Under the pieces are notes generated by a model. It did not search any database and was not told the origin of the DNA. It worked only from the letters and a program-made list of their open reading frames with translations. From contig WTPW01000670.1 in NCBI GenBank assembly GCA_009809945.1, positions 5,890 to 69,889 on the forward strand: DNA of 64,000 bases, given 5' to 3'. Positions 37,099-48,629 of the stretch are shown piece after piece; position 1 is the first letter of the stretch; each line of letters opens with the position of its first letter. This DNA comes from Gigaspora margarita (lineage: Eukaryota > Glomeromycota > Glomeromycetes > Diversisporales > Gigasporaceae). Made by a program: the position numbers and the translations under genes.

Positions 37099-37499
37099 TC
37101 TTCTGCAGTTATTAACTTTGTATGCAATTCAAGAAGATCATAAATATAATCTGCAAGATTATTTGGCTCTAATATTTTGTTTGGTATTTCATTATCTATT
37201 TTCAATAACTTCTTATTTTTTCTATATTTTTTTACTTGAGCTCGACACTTATTACAGTTATGAGGTTTTTGGTTGTTGTCTGAATCTGCAAACTCTGATT
37301 TATTTTTATAAATTTTGCATCTAGTACAAAAAATTTGATCAGTATTACTGTTCATTATGTCTTAAATAAATAAATAATAAGTTAGTTAATATTAATGTTA
37401 GCAGTTAGGTTATTAAAAATTACTTTAAATTGGCTTTTTACTTACATGCTTATTTTTTATTGCCATTCTTTATTATTTTAACCTTTTCTGTTATTAACT

Positions 37500-37645
37500 A
37501 CTTCTTCACAAAACACTTTATACAACAAACCTATGCACTTTATATGACAACATACAATGTTTTGCACAGCAACTCTATGCACAACACTTTACATGATACA
37601 AATTAATTTTCTCTTTTTATGCACAACACCTTATACAACAAGACA
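37500..37645. repeat. Short tandem repeat of GCACAACACTTTATACAACA type
   Basis: Four to five diverged copies of about 25-35 bases lie upstream of the MULE-2 start. Confidence 0.55.
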
Positions 37646-37709
37646 AGATTATTATGAAAATGAAGTAAGAAAACTTCGATCATCTACTTGATTGAATCTA
37701 GAGATTGTA

Positions 37710-37830
37710 CCTGTTGGAAAAACCTCTACCCAGTTACTATTAAATTACCCGTGTACAAAATAGCAGGTTCTACCCAGATACAATCACTAATTGAATCTTT
37801 ATTTATTAAGTTATGTTAATAGGCTCGCAA
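37710..37830. repeat. Dispersed repeat, also at 58010-58120
   Basis: GAAAAACCTCTACCCAGTTA and a following CTACCCAGATACAATCACTA are shared by both places with small differences. Nature unknown. Confidence 0.6.
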
Positions 37831-38230
37831 TAGACTCAAAATTAAAATAAAACATTACATCATTATGTTATAATTATTTTAATTAGTATTGTAATTTTAT
37901 TGGGCAATTTTTGTCAATCAGTCATGTGCCTGTACTTTTTTACTAGGTACGCTAAGGTAGTTATGGCCCTACTAGAGTAGCTATAAACAAACAAGTCTGT
38001 AATGATAACTAGCTCTTTAACTCTTATAATGCTTCAGAATAAATTTATATATAGAATTATATTTATAATATAATATATACTATGTTTATCGTCTAATTAT
38101 ATAATAGGCAATTATAATATTTATAATTTACTCTAAGTAGTTTAGTTATAATAAAAAAGTATATATTAGTATGATTATATATTGGCTAGAAAGATCAGTA
38201 ATCATGTATCATCTACAAAGTCTGAATTTA

Positions 38231-38404
38231 CAGTCGACTCCCGCAATAGTCACGTCTCACTATAGTCACAATCGCGCTATAGTCACCTTAATTTTATTAA
38301 TCTGATCATACAAACTATATGAATTCTTTCTCGCTTTAGTCACAATTTCGCAATAGGCCCATAAAATGCTGATTTTGGCATGTGACTATTGCGGGAGTTG
38401 ACTG
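38231..38404. mobile_element. 174-bp pogo-like MITE
   Basis: The ends CAGTCGACTCCCGCAATAGT and, inverted, CAGTCAACTCCCGCAATAGT are flanked by TA (38229-38230, 38405-38406). TATAGTCAC-type motifs repeat inside. Confidence 0.9.
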
Positions 38405-38452
38405 TAATAATAAGATTTAGATTAAATTATAATATCTAAACTTAACAAATAA

Positions 38453-38905
38453 GTGGAATAACAAAAATCAGGTAATTTTCTAGAGGGGGGGGTCAAAAAA
38501 GTTAAAATTATATATAGAAACCTGACCAAATCTATATTAAAAAAGAGGGAGGGGGTAGGCCTCTAATAAAGAATAATCAAATGATTAATAACACAGCTCT
38601 AACAGTAAATAAAATTAAATTTTAGTATTATAATCTTATTTTATAACTAAATCTAGATCTTATAATTAAAATATACAAAGTTTTTTTTATTTTGTATTAC
38701 AAAATTCTAGTTAGCAGTCATTCTTTTTTTTTTTTTAAATACTATAAATTAAGGGCCGTATCATTAATTACCTGATTATTTTTTATTAAAGATGTACTCC
38801 CTTCTCTCCTTCTTTAATATAAATTTGGTCAGATTCCTATATATAATTCAACATTTTTTACTCCTTTTTTTACTCTAAAAAATCATCTAATTTTTGTTAC
38901 TTCCC
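38453..38905. mobile_element. 453-bp PIF-Harbinger-like foldback MITE
   Basis: It is flanked by TAA (38450-38452, 38906-38908). The arms of about 150 bp pair closely, with ends GTGGAATAACAAAAATCAGG and, inverted, GGGAAGTAACAAAAATTAGA. The subterminal CTAGAGGGGGGGGTC resembles that of the 592-600 bp family. Confidence 0.88.
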
Positions 38906-39074
38906 TAATGAATTCAGGTTTATATACAGATAAATTTATAAAAAAATTAAAAAAAATAATTAGCAAAATTGGGTCAAAAATAAAAAATTTTTTTTTTAAA
39001 AATAATAAAATGACATGTTAGAGTTAAAGTTATGACTAAAATAGAGCTTTTTTATATCTTATACAAAGCTGCTT

Positions 39075-39290
39075 ACATTAGCAAATTTAATAGGGCGTAA
39101 TATTACGAAATAATTTATGATTTGTAAAAATAGCATAATATATATATGATATTTTGAAAACTTGCAAAATAATAAATTACAAAATATTACATAAGATATT
39201 TCACAATGTTTTGAAATAAACAGAGTAATATTATAAAACATTTATGGTCAGTAAATTAAATCGCATTAATTTACAGCAAAGCGTGCATTG
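39075..39290. repeat. Dispersed repeat, second copy at 58480-58665
   Basis: ATTACATAAGATATTTC and AACAGAGTAATATTATAAAA occur in the same order in both places. No gene is recognised between 38909 and 39720. Confidence 0.7.
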
Positions 39291-39719
39291 GACTATCATT
39301 ACGAAATTTTTAAGTAGCTATATATCAATATATAATGCATAATTGTATTATATCGATTAAAATTAAATATTTATACATGTATCGGGAAAGTTTTTTTAGT
39401 ACAGCTAAGTGCAAATTTTTAAAAAAAAAACAATTATTGAAAATTAATATAGATCTGCGACCCTGCCAGTGATCATTGAAGAAATTTTTTTAATTTTCTG
39501 TGCAGTTTTTTAACAATTAACAATCAATAATCTGTGCAGATTGTAAAAAGTAGCAAAAAGCAAATAATAATAAATTACTATATGCTTACCTAAATATTAA
39601 ATACTATATAGCTAATTTTTATATATTAAAAAAATAAATTCAAATATCCATATATTTTATTAATAACAATTTAATTATTATACAAATATATAATAATAAT
39701 CGATTATAAATTTTACAAA

Positions 39720-41010
39720 AATAATAAAAAATAATATATATTTTATTAAAAAAAAGAAAATAACTACAAAACATATTACAAAAGATACTACAAATCATTT
39801 TAGAAATACCATACAAATACTATAAAGACATACAAACACTACATAAACACTATAAAGATACCACTGCACGAATGCCAAAAAAATACTACTGCACACAACA
39901 CAAATGTCGTAAAAATACTATATGAATGCTATAGAGACACTGTACAAAGAAAAAGTTACTAATAAGCTAAAAAAAACCAAAGAAAAACAAAATTTAAAGC
40001 CTAATATATACCAAGAAAGAAACAGAAATACTAATGACAGACCCAGCAGACTAAACAAAAAAAGTGCCAACGATGAAGAAAGCACTATGAAAAGAAGTAT
40101 ACCGATTGGACGATACTGACTATAAAAGAAACACTGACAAAGAAAAAATACCAGAAAGGATGACTCCAATAGCGAAGCACCAAAATGAGCAGCTCGGACA
40201 ATGAAAAACCCAAGAAACAAATTCTCTGTATACTTATCCAAAAATTCAAAGCCCTACTGTAAACCAAAAAACTATGTAACAAGTGACATAAATGAAACAC
40301 TCTCCTCTCTCTTCAGGAATTATTCCTTTCTCTTGATTCCTTTCTTACTGAGACCGATTCACGTCCATGATCATTTCACCACAATATTCGAATGTATAAT
40401 TCAAAATTAGCTTTTACAAGCACCAGAATACTAGACGATTCCAATAACAAAAGAAGAACCAAAGTAAACAGCTCCAATGATGAGAACCCAAAAATCAAAA
40501 AAAAAAGAATTAGAAGAATTTAATTAAAAAATAAAAAGAATTTAAAAAAAAACTTAACTTATATTCTGATTTTGTATAACTGGTGATTATTACCATCGGC
40601 TATTCTAAACGATAAATAAAAAAAACTAATAAAAAAAAAAGTTAAAAATATTTTAAATAAAAAAGAAAAACAAAACAAAAGAATAACTTATCTATTTATA
40701 TCTGGATTAATTAAATTAAAAAAAATTTAATAAAATAAAAGATCCAGAAGACAAACAGAAAATAAATATTTTTAATAACAAATAAATAAAATAAAATAAA
40801 AATAAATAAATGAAAAAGAATAAAAATAAGAATCAAAAAAAATTAACTATATAAAATTAAAAAAAATTAAATAAAATAAAATAAAGCAAAAAAATAAAAA
40901 AAAATAAATACATGATAAAGAAAAATAAAAAAATAAAAAAAATAAAATGATAATTTAAAAAAAAATAATAAAAAAAAAAATAATAAAAAAAAAAATAATA
41001 AAAAAAAGAA
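39720..41010. repeat. A-rich low-complexity DNA with a short tandem repeat
   Basis: ATACTATAAAGACAYACA-type repeats (39770-39940) pass into long A-rich runs (40500-41010). Open frames at 39918-40410 are low-complexity and mutually overlapping, so they are not called. Confidence 0.6.
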
Positions 41011-41020
41011 ATAATATAAT

Positions 41021-41351
41021 GTTCACCATAGGTGATTATCACCTATGATCTACAATGCATAAATAAATATAAATTATTTTTATCAAAACAAAATCTAACC
41101 TCTTTAATGTTAGGGTTAGGGTAAGGGTTAGGAATTAGAAAGGTGCTTTATATATAGTAAAATTTTGCAAGGAATTTTTTTTTTGCGTAAAAAAAAGTAT
41201 TTTTTAGACAAATTTCTTGGTTAGAAGTAATTTTTTTAAAAATTCTTTGTTTTTCTTTGTTTTTGTTACACAAAAATTAATTTACATGTTACACCTGATC
41301 CTAAATTTTGATTGGCTATGTACTACAGGTAATAATCACATGTGGTATATA
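41021..41351. mobile_element. MITE with MULE-1-like ends and telomere-like core, about 331 bp
   Basis: The left end GTTCACCATAGGTGATTATC pairs imperfectly with the inverted right end (ACCACATGTGATTATTACCT). The near-palindromic TAGGTGAT-TATCACCTA motif matches the MULE-1 terminal repeat. The interior holds TTAGGGTTAGGGTAAGGG. The target duplication is not certain. Confidence 0.65.
41110..41133. repeat. Interstitial telomere-like tract
   Basis: GTTAGGGTTAGGGTAAGGGT lies at the centre of the 331-bp MITE. Confidence 0.85.
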
Positions 41352-41359
41352 TTAGAATT

Positions 41360-41950
41360 CTCCTAAAAAAAATAATAATAAATATAAAAAAAATAATAAT
41401 AAATATAAAAAAAAATAATAATAAAAATTTAAATAAAAAATGATATAAAGAAAAAAAAATAAATAAATAAATACAAGATAAAAAAAAATAAAAAATTAAA
41501 AAATAAATAATTTAAAAAATAAAAAATAAAAAAGTCAAAAATAATTAAAAAAATTTTTTAAAAAAATAAAAAAAAATGATTTTAAAAAAAATTAAATAAA
41601 AAATATTAAAAAAAAATTAAATAAATAAATAAAAAAAATCAAAAAATAATAATAATAAAAAAATTTTAAAAAATAATTGTTTAAAAAATAAATTAAAAAA
41701 AATATAAAAAAAAATCAAAAAAAATTAAATAAAATGAAAAAATGCATAATAATAAAATAATAAAAAAATACATAATAAATAAATAAAAAAATTTAAAATA
41801 AAAAAAAAATAGACGTTCGTGCATATATGGGAATAAAAGTAAATTCCAGTTATTCCTTATTATGGTAATAACTAGAAATTTACATTTTATTCCCACTATC
41901 GTTTTAAAAAAAAATAAAAAAAAACAATAATAAAAAAAAAAAGATAAAAT
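41360..41950. repeat. A/T low-complexity DNA with a small foldback
   Basis: Runs of AAATAA and AATAAT dominate. At about 41829-41897 a small inverted repeat, TGGGAATAAAAGTAAATTCC, faces its inverse and may be a tiny MITE. Confidence 0.55.
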
Positions 41951-42776
41951 TAATAATAAAAAAAAATTTGGAAGATCTTTGCAGTATTTTTAAAACAAAA
42001 TTCTGCACTTATTTGATAAATTTGAAGATTACTACAAATTATTAATGTTTTTAATTTCCTGATGATCTATTAACTTGTTATAAATCGATATATATCTATA
42101 ATCAATAATTATCGTAATTAAAATATAAATTATTATATATCTGCTAATCAATAGTTATTATATTCATTATAGCATGAAGCACTACCTATCTTATTTTGTT
42201 TTTTGTTTTTTAAATTATATAGTTTGGGACACCTAAAGGCGTAAGTCACGTGACCTGTTCCATTTTAGCTTTAAAATTTAAACCTGCCTTAAATCGCACA
42301 AAAAACCTATTTTTACAAAACCTGAATCACGTGACACAAATGTCACAAGATAAAATTAGGAACCGGTTTCAATTAAACTTGGTTTTACTATAGATAAACC
42401 GATTTGTGCCATAACTTTAATTTTTATCATCATGATGTAATTAATTAAATTTTATTTACTTATCATTATTACTTATTTTATCGTTATTAATTAAATTTTA
42501 CTTTTTAATTTTAATTTAATTTTATTTAATTTTTTCCTTTTTTAATTGTGCATTAAACTTTATTACTTTATTTAAATTTATCTAAACAAGATTAATTTTC
42601 ATAATAATGTCCAATTTCTCTTATTCCTTTAACATCTCCTATCTCCACCAAAAGCTTTCTTTGTGTTCTTTTCTACTCCAATTTTATTACCATAACATAC
42701 ATCAAGTACAAATATATATCCCATTTTTGCTGCTTTTTGACAATACATGTGTGCTTTATACATATTCGTTTCGACT
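41951..42776. other. AT-rich DNA without a gene
   Basis: Two GTCACGTGA-type palindromes (near 42246 and 42327) stand out in AT-rich sequence. The short frame at 42607 is the antisense of the AT-rich end of the transposase and is not called. Confidence 0.45.
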
Positions 42777-45007
42777 TCAATTCATCTCTCTCTCTTCCTG
42801 CATAAACAAAACTAATTCGTTTTGAGGAATTCTCCTATAGGACTTGAACTTTTTATATGCATACTCTGCTAACTTACCTGTCAATCCCTCACAATATAAC
42901 TCCATATATCTCCATGATTTTTGAGCATACTTCTTGATTGTAATAACATCTACCGAATTAAGTGCCTGTGGAATAGTTTCTTGCAAGCCAGTTCATGTGT
43001 AATCGCAATGATCTCTTGCATACTTCTTGGCTGCCCCAATACCTTTCAATAAAGTTAAGTTCACAGTATAACTTCAGATAAAAAATGCAAATATGGCCGG
43101 CACTTTCAATTAGTTCCACAATAGCAGATTTTTGAGCGACGAAATCCGGTTAAGAAGCCATAATTTTTCTCAAACAGCAATCTGTTTGACCCGAATCCTC
43201 CTTTTTTTTACACTTTAAACAATTTAAATTTATCCTGTCTTTCCAAAGTCTCCTTTCTTCCAACACTTTCTTTATTCCTTTTGGTTTTTTTCTCAAATCA
43301 GAGTCAGGATAATTCTCTTCAAATACCATTTCCTGTACCTTTTGTTGGCTATTAAAATCGGTAAAGGTTGTTGATCGCATTATTTTTGCTTCCTACCAGG
43401 ACCTTTGTTTATTCGTTGCCTATAAGGGCGTTATTTGCAAACGCTCCATGATTCGTACTGTTATCAAAAGCAAAGACAGCTATTGCGCCAGGGAATTTTG
43501 TTTCAAAAATAGGGATTGCTTTTTCCTTAATTTGTTCTAATAAATGTTCAACTGTCCAGAAATTTTCCTCATTCTTATCGGGTATAAGATAGCAACACGC
43601 TTCTGCAAGAACATTTGGATGGCTTTGTGTTTTTCCTCTTCACTTAGTTGTAATCAACCGCATGGCTCTGAAATAAATTCACTTATCATGATTGATTTTC
43701 TATTTCCTTTTTTATACAATAGCATCTACCCATTGTACACCCAGATTCCTCTTTTTCCATCATTCGAGTAGAAGATACACTTATCATGAGTGACAAGAAT
43801 CAACTTTCGCTCACTAACTCAAAGTAACAGCAGAATCAGTTTCATTTTTACTCCTTCATACATTGTCATTCGTTGTTCTAAAACCCTCATTTCTTCTAAA
43901 AACCTACTTCAGTATTCAATAATGTCCCTTTATTCGTGTCTGTCAAAGTATATACTCTTTCAGTATTTTTCAAACCAATATTCTGAGACATTTAATCATC
44001 GTTTAGCCATTCTCAGGCTAATTGATTTTCTGGTCCCCCTAGTATACTCAGGCAAAATAGCAGAATCAACATACTGCTTAAATTGAAATGGACTAACACC
44101 ATTTAGTTCTGATTCTTCCCTTATCCATTGTTTGCACTTCAATGCAATATCTTTATCATCTACCAATTGTTTGTATTTTTGATGTCAACCACGAAAGGAG
44201 AGCAGAAACTTTTTATAGCATAAATAAAAATTACCAAGAAAGCAGATTCTTCTATATTTGTATGGGTGTGGATTGACATAAACTATACCTGCCACAATTT
44301 CACTTGCTTTTAACTTTTCATGGCCCTCATATAGCCTTATAAAATATTCATAGATGGCTCATTTGTCATTATATTCAAAAGCAGTAAATGCTTTTTCATT
44401 TTTTAGGAGGTCTTCCCAAAGTTGTACAATTACATCACCAAATTTATAACCTCCTTCCTCACCACTATCGCAATCTTCATTATCATCGCTATCCTCGCTT
44501 TTATTTTCACTTTCATTTGATTTTGCCAAATTGAATATGCTAGAAATGCTAATGCTAGGAATGCCGATGCTAGGGATACCGATACTAGGGATGCCAATGC
44601 TGGGGATGCCGATAATAGAAATGCTGATGCTGGGGATGCTAGTGTTGAATGTATTGGTGATGCTGATGTTGAAGGTTCAAAAAAACTGATTATTTTGAGA
44701 GTTTCTTTAGCGGCACTAGTAAGCATGCTGAAGGCACCAAATTTGTGATAATAGGTTGATTTTGGTATACCCTTTACTGTCCTTATTTCCATTTTTTTGT
44801 TCCATGCAAGGGTATGGTAAGTAAACGTCTTCGCGTCATTTCCTCTTCATTAATGTCTTTATCTTCCTCGTGATCACTGTCTTCCTCAGAACTTTGTTCA
44901 AAATCCTTTTCTTCTAACCTATTTACTATTTTCTGTTTCTCCTGAGCTGCTTTCTTTTATTGTTTGTTATATTTATGAAGTTTAGAAAAATTTTTTCTCT
45001 TGGGCAT
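42777..45007 (-). pseudogene. DDE-type transposase of a glomeromycotan DNA transposon family, decayed
   Basis: Start ATG 45007 (MPKRKNFSKLHKYNKQ), then an acidic stretch (EEDSDHEEDKDINEEE). A minisatellite-encoded Ala/Ser/Pro-rich part follows (44530-44670). The catalytic core includes LILVTHDKCIFYSNDGK (near 43790) and, in other frames, CELNFIERYWG (near 43050). A Cys segment (LNCLKCKKKEDSGQTDCC, 43170-43235) lies between. The C-terminal helix-rich end (KSWRYMELYCEGLTGKLAE, FKSYRRIP) stops at 42777. At least six stops and frameshifts separate these segments. Intact relatives would move a DNA transposon in the nucleus. Terminal repeats were not found. Family recognition is from memory of Rhizophagus proteins. 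Confidence 0.8.
44530..44675 (-). repeat. Coding minisatellite within the DDE transposase
   Basis: On the plus strand, units of GATGCTGGGGATGCC type (12-18 bases) repeat about nine times. They encode Ala/Ser/Pro/Leu runs in the transposase direction. Confidence 0.75.
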
Positions 45008-45880
45008 ATTCAAGCTTTGTCCAATTTTTTTAATGCAGAAAGTTTTTTTTTTTCTTATTTTTTTTCTCCTTTTTTTTTTTAAGAAGTGGTTTCGTTTCAA
45101 ATGACCCTCAAGTGTCTAATTGCACCGTAATCAATAACTAATTATTTGTTCAAAGCATTCTGCTTCGTTTCGTTATGCTAATTTGTCTCACTTATTTGTT
45201 TTACCTATTTGTCTTGCTGATTCAATCTGCTAACTTGTTTCGTTAATGTTAATTGCAACACTACTTTTTTTTTGTTCAGTTGCTCAGGTTTAATTATTCA
45301 AGTTGACACTACGGCATGAAAATTTTTTAAGCTTTATGGTTGATGCATGATTATCAATAATGCAATGAATGTGGACTAATAAAATAAAAGTGGATCAAAA
45401 ACGTGATCAGTTATTAGCCAATCAAATGTAAATTTGAAGTTGATTAGATAATTTCCGATCACGTTATCTGTCCCATTTTCCATCAATTATATGAAAATAC
45501 TATATTTTTAACCGAATATATCTTGATAACCGGTAATTGCAATTCTTAAAAAAGGATGCCATTTTGTAGTAAACTGGTTTGGCTACAAAATAGCAGCTTT
45601 TTTTCCTGGTACTGCATATGTATGATTTTTGATTATGTTTCAAAAATAGTAATGCCTTTAGGTATCCCACACCATAGTAGTAGTTTTGAAATGATTCAAA
45701 ATATTTCAATATATTTTAGAACTATGAAACCAAGCTGGACTAGTAGATCTGTAACCTGGATCATACCAAGCGCACATTGAACTATATTTTGAAATGTTTC
45801 AAAATTTTGTAATGTATCAAAATTAATTTAAAATTTTGTATTATATGATCAGATTAGATCTTTTGTTTATAAATTAGATC
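45008..45880. other. Region upstream of the DDE transposase
   Basis: No gene is recognised. Overlapping frames on both strands at 45500-45780 come from an imperfect inverted repeat (CATTTTGTAGTAAACTGG facing GGCTACAAAATAGC). Confidence 0.45.
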
Positions 45881-45889
45881 TCCTACATG

Positions 45890-47100
45890 ATACATGTTTT
45901 TTTTTTGTTTTGTTTTGTTTTTTTTATTTTCATTTTGGTTTTTTTTTTTGTTTTCATTTTGTTTTTTGTTTTTGCTTTGTTTTTTTACTTATTTTTAATT
46001 TTTTTTTATTTTATTTTGCACTTTACAAGAATACTAGTCCTTTGCAAGAAAACTAACAACTTTTTGGCACTATGCAAGTACACAAATATAACTTTACAAG
46101 CTAACTCAAACTTCTAACACTTTGCAAAAACTTTTCTAAATCTTCAAGAATGCTTCTTTAGAAAAATGATTTAGTTAGCACAAGTTTTTACAAGTTTTCG
46201 CTTATTTATTTTCTCATTTGATACTTTTTGTTTTTGTTTTTTTGTTTTTTTTTTTAAATTTTTTATTAATTTATTTTATTCCAGTACTTTGTGAGAACAC
46301 ACTTTTTTAGAGAAATAATTTAGTTAGGTGCAAGTATTTACAAGTTTTTGCAAGTTAACCTAGCGCTTTACAAAACACAACTAGGTTTTAACAATTTCAG
46401 AATTTGAACTTTTACTTTATAAAACTAGAGATTTAGGGCTTCATTTATTTTTTTTATTAAGTTTGCTTATAATTTAGTTTTTTTATTTTTTTTTTTACTT
46501 ATTTTTTTACTTTTATTTTATTTATTTTTGATTTTCTTTAAAACTTTGCAAGAAACAACCTGACTTTTTAGCACTTTACAAGAACACCAACTCTAACTTC
46601 TCTGCCACTTTGCAAGAACATACTAAATTTTTTGACAATTTGTAAAAATTCCTACACTTCTGAGAAATAGTTTTTTTTTTACTTCTCTACTATTTTTAGA
46701 AAGTAGCAAATATGAGCGAAGAGAAATAATAGCTAACTACAGGTGAGAAAAATAAGTATATAGAGCTAATATTATGCGACGAAGGTGAAAGTAGTTTAAA
46801 ATATTACTATTTTTCATTTTTGTTTTTTTTTGTTATTTTTTTACTTTTTTACTATTTTTAGGAAGTAGCAAATATAAGCAAATATAAGTATGTAGAGCTA
46901 GTATTATGCGATGAAGAGCAAAAGTTGTTTGCAATATTATTATTTTTTCGTTTTTATTTTTTTTTGTTATTTTTTTACTTCTCTACTATTTTTAGAAAGT
47001 AGCGAATATAAGTGAATATAATAGTTAAAACAAAGAAGAGAAATAATAGCTAACTGCAAGTTGAAGAAATAAGTATTTAAAGCTAGTATTATGCGCAAAG
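45890..47100. repeat. T-rich low complexity and tandem repeats
   Basis: 45890-46650 alternates T runs with ACTTTGCAAGAACAC-type phrases. 46680-47100 has about three units of about 150 bases (GAAAGTAGCAAATATAAG, GAGCTAGTATTATGCGA). No protein beyond Phe-rich translations of T runs. Confidence 0.7.
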
Positions 47101-47776
47101 CAGTGTTGGCAAAATGACAAATATGACTTTTTTATGACAAATAAATAACTGCCAAATTTTATAAAATATTATAAAATAATAACAAAATAATAGTTTTTAT
47201 GACAAAAATGATATATTTTTATAATATTCAACTCTGTAATTTTGTCAAATTGCCAACTATGGTGCAAAGTGCAAAAGTAGTTTAAAAATATTACTATTTT
47301 TTCATTTTTATTTTTTTTTCCAGTTCAGTTTTTTTTTAGTTTTATTTTTTTATATTATAAAGAATGTATAATAATATATATATATATTTTTTTCCTTTGA
47401 CAATTATGCTCTATTTATCATTCAACTCTTTCTGACAATCACTTGGACACAGAATTTTCAACCCTTTTTATAAATCGCTATTAAAACTGAAAACAAATTA
47501 TGAAGAAATACCATAAGACGGCATCTATTATTTAGGGATAGAGGTCATAGACTATCTGCTAGTAGCTTCAGAGTTCATCACTTACCGCAGGAACGGTACT
47601 TGTCGTTTAGAGGCAAAGTTCATAGACTGCCTGCTGACAAGCTCAGAGTTTATCACTTACTGGCAAGAAAAGTACTGAGTTGACCCTCCAAGGAGGAAGT
47701 AGGGGCGTTGAAGTTTACAAAAAGAAAATATTCTCTTTATGTGTACAAGTGAAACACTAGAACCATATACTTACTA

Positions 47777-48629
47777 TTAGAGATGGGCACTTTTGCATGA
47801 TTGCATGGCTGCATACATTTGCATGAATGCTGCATGCTGCATGAAATTTTTTAAAATGCTGCATTTTGCCCATGAAAAATTTTATATGATACCCTCTTTT
47901 GGTCAAAAATCTTTGACCCAAAAATAAGCTGCCCCACAATCAACAATAGTCGCTACATAGTAAGTCCAAATTCTACTATGTAAATCGATTATCATCGCTT
48001 AAGTAAACTTATTCAGAAGGGTAAAATACATGTACATTATAATTTTTAGCAAGATTGAAAAGGATTTTATTATTTGACTTTTAATTTTTACGTTCGACGA
48101 AAAAATTAAAATTTGTTAAAAAAATATATTCGACGAACGTAAAATTAAAAGTTAAATAATAAAAGGTCATCCGATTTGTATGAAAATTTTGAAAAATATG
48201 TATTTTTATCTCCTAAACATATTTACTTAAGCACTTATAATCGATTTAGATAGTAAAATTTAGACTTTACTATGTGGCGACTACTTGGAATCGCTAAAAA
48301 CCCTTTCATTCTAAAATAAACTACCCTGATTTTTTGTGTAGCTTATTTTTGGACACATACAGTATATAAATTGTTTATTATAAATTCAATAGCCTCTTTT
48401 TCTGCTTTTAAATTGATACTTTACAAGGTGATTTTTTTCTTTCTTTATTGTTATTTTGCATTAATAATAAATTTTTAGGATTATCTATCACCATAAAAAT
48501 TCTAAAATGAAATTAAAAAAGTTTGATAAAATATTTTTGTATAAATNCATGCTGCATTAATGNCTGNANNCTGCATGAATGCCGCATTTGCATNAAATTT
48601 TTTAAAATGCTGCATTTTGCCCATCTCTA
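47777..48629. mobile_element. hAT-like nonautonomous element, 853 bp
   Basis: It starts TAGAGATGGGCA and ends with the exact inverse. An 8-bp duplication, CTTACTAT, flanks it (47769-47776, 48630-48637). Both subterminal parts are rich in TGCATGAATGCTGCATGC-type repeats. It contains a foldback MITE near 47919-48357 and a few undetermined bases at 48546-48594. Confidence 0.93.
47919..48357. mobile_element. Foldback MITE nested in the hAT element
   Basis: The ends share CCAAAAATAAGCT in inverted orientation. The core is the long palindrome of the Harbinger-like family (CTACATAGTA, TCGATTATCATCGCTTAAGT, ACGTTCGACGAA), but the outer ends differ. The target duplication is not clear, so limits are approximate. 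Confidence 0.65.

Larger units (their letters stand above)
31690..37355 (-). pseudogene. Second Mutator-like transposase gene (MULE-2), cut by three insertions, one with its own insert
   Basis: It begins at ATG 37355 with a Cys cluster (FCTRCKIYKNKSEF, NCNKCRAQVKKY). After the SINE at 36468-37098 it resumes (YFSYTIDISLYNESPKE, EKRRDTTVIERYDCVGCIKV, HNILHPKPNSIKVSEDIKQY). The first catalytic Asp is in NIYECGIDAT, followed by a 77-bp GT-AG intron (35589-35665) and then TNNLGFELYVLYAEVNG. After the MITE at 33647-35402 comes LTDKDFVQISG with the second Asp and LCHWHVKKAID. The MITE at 32312-33041 splits the C-terminal region. The tail (31902-32102) has three copies of an IEANIQDANSI-type repeat. 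Several stops sit where Trp is expected. Removing the insertions leaves a gene of roughly 2.5-3 kb. Intact relatives catalyse element transposition in the nucleus; this one cannot. The C-terminal end is approximate. Confidence 0.85.

Noticed and set aside
42231-45482. Terminal repeats of the DDE transposon (GTCACGTGACCTGTTCCATT and GATCACGTTATCTGTCCCAT)
   Set aside because: The two are in direct and not inverted orientation, so they do not define element ends.
45890-46117. A membrane protein rich in Phe
   Set aside because: It translates a T-rich simple sequence.
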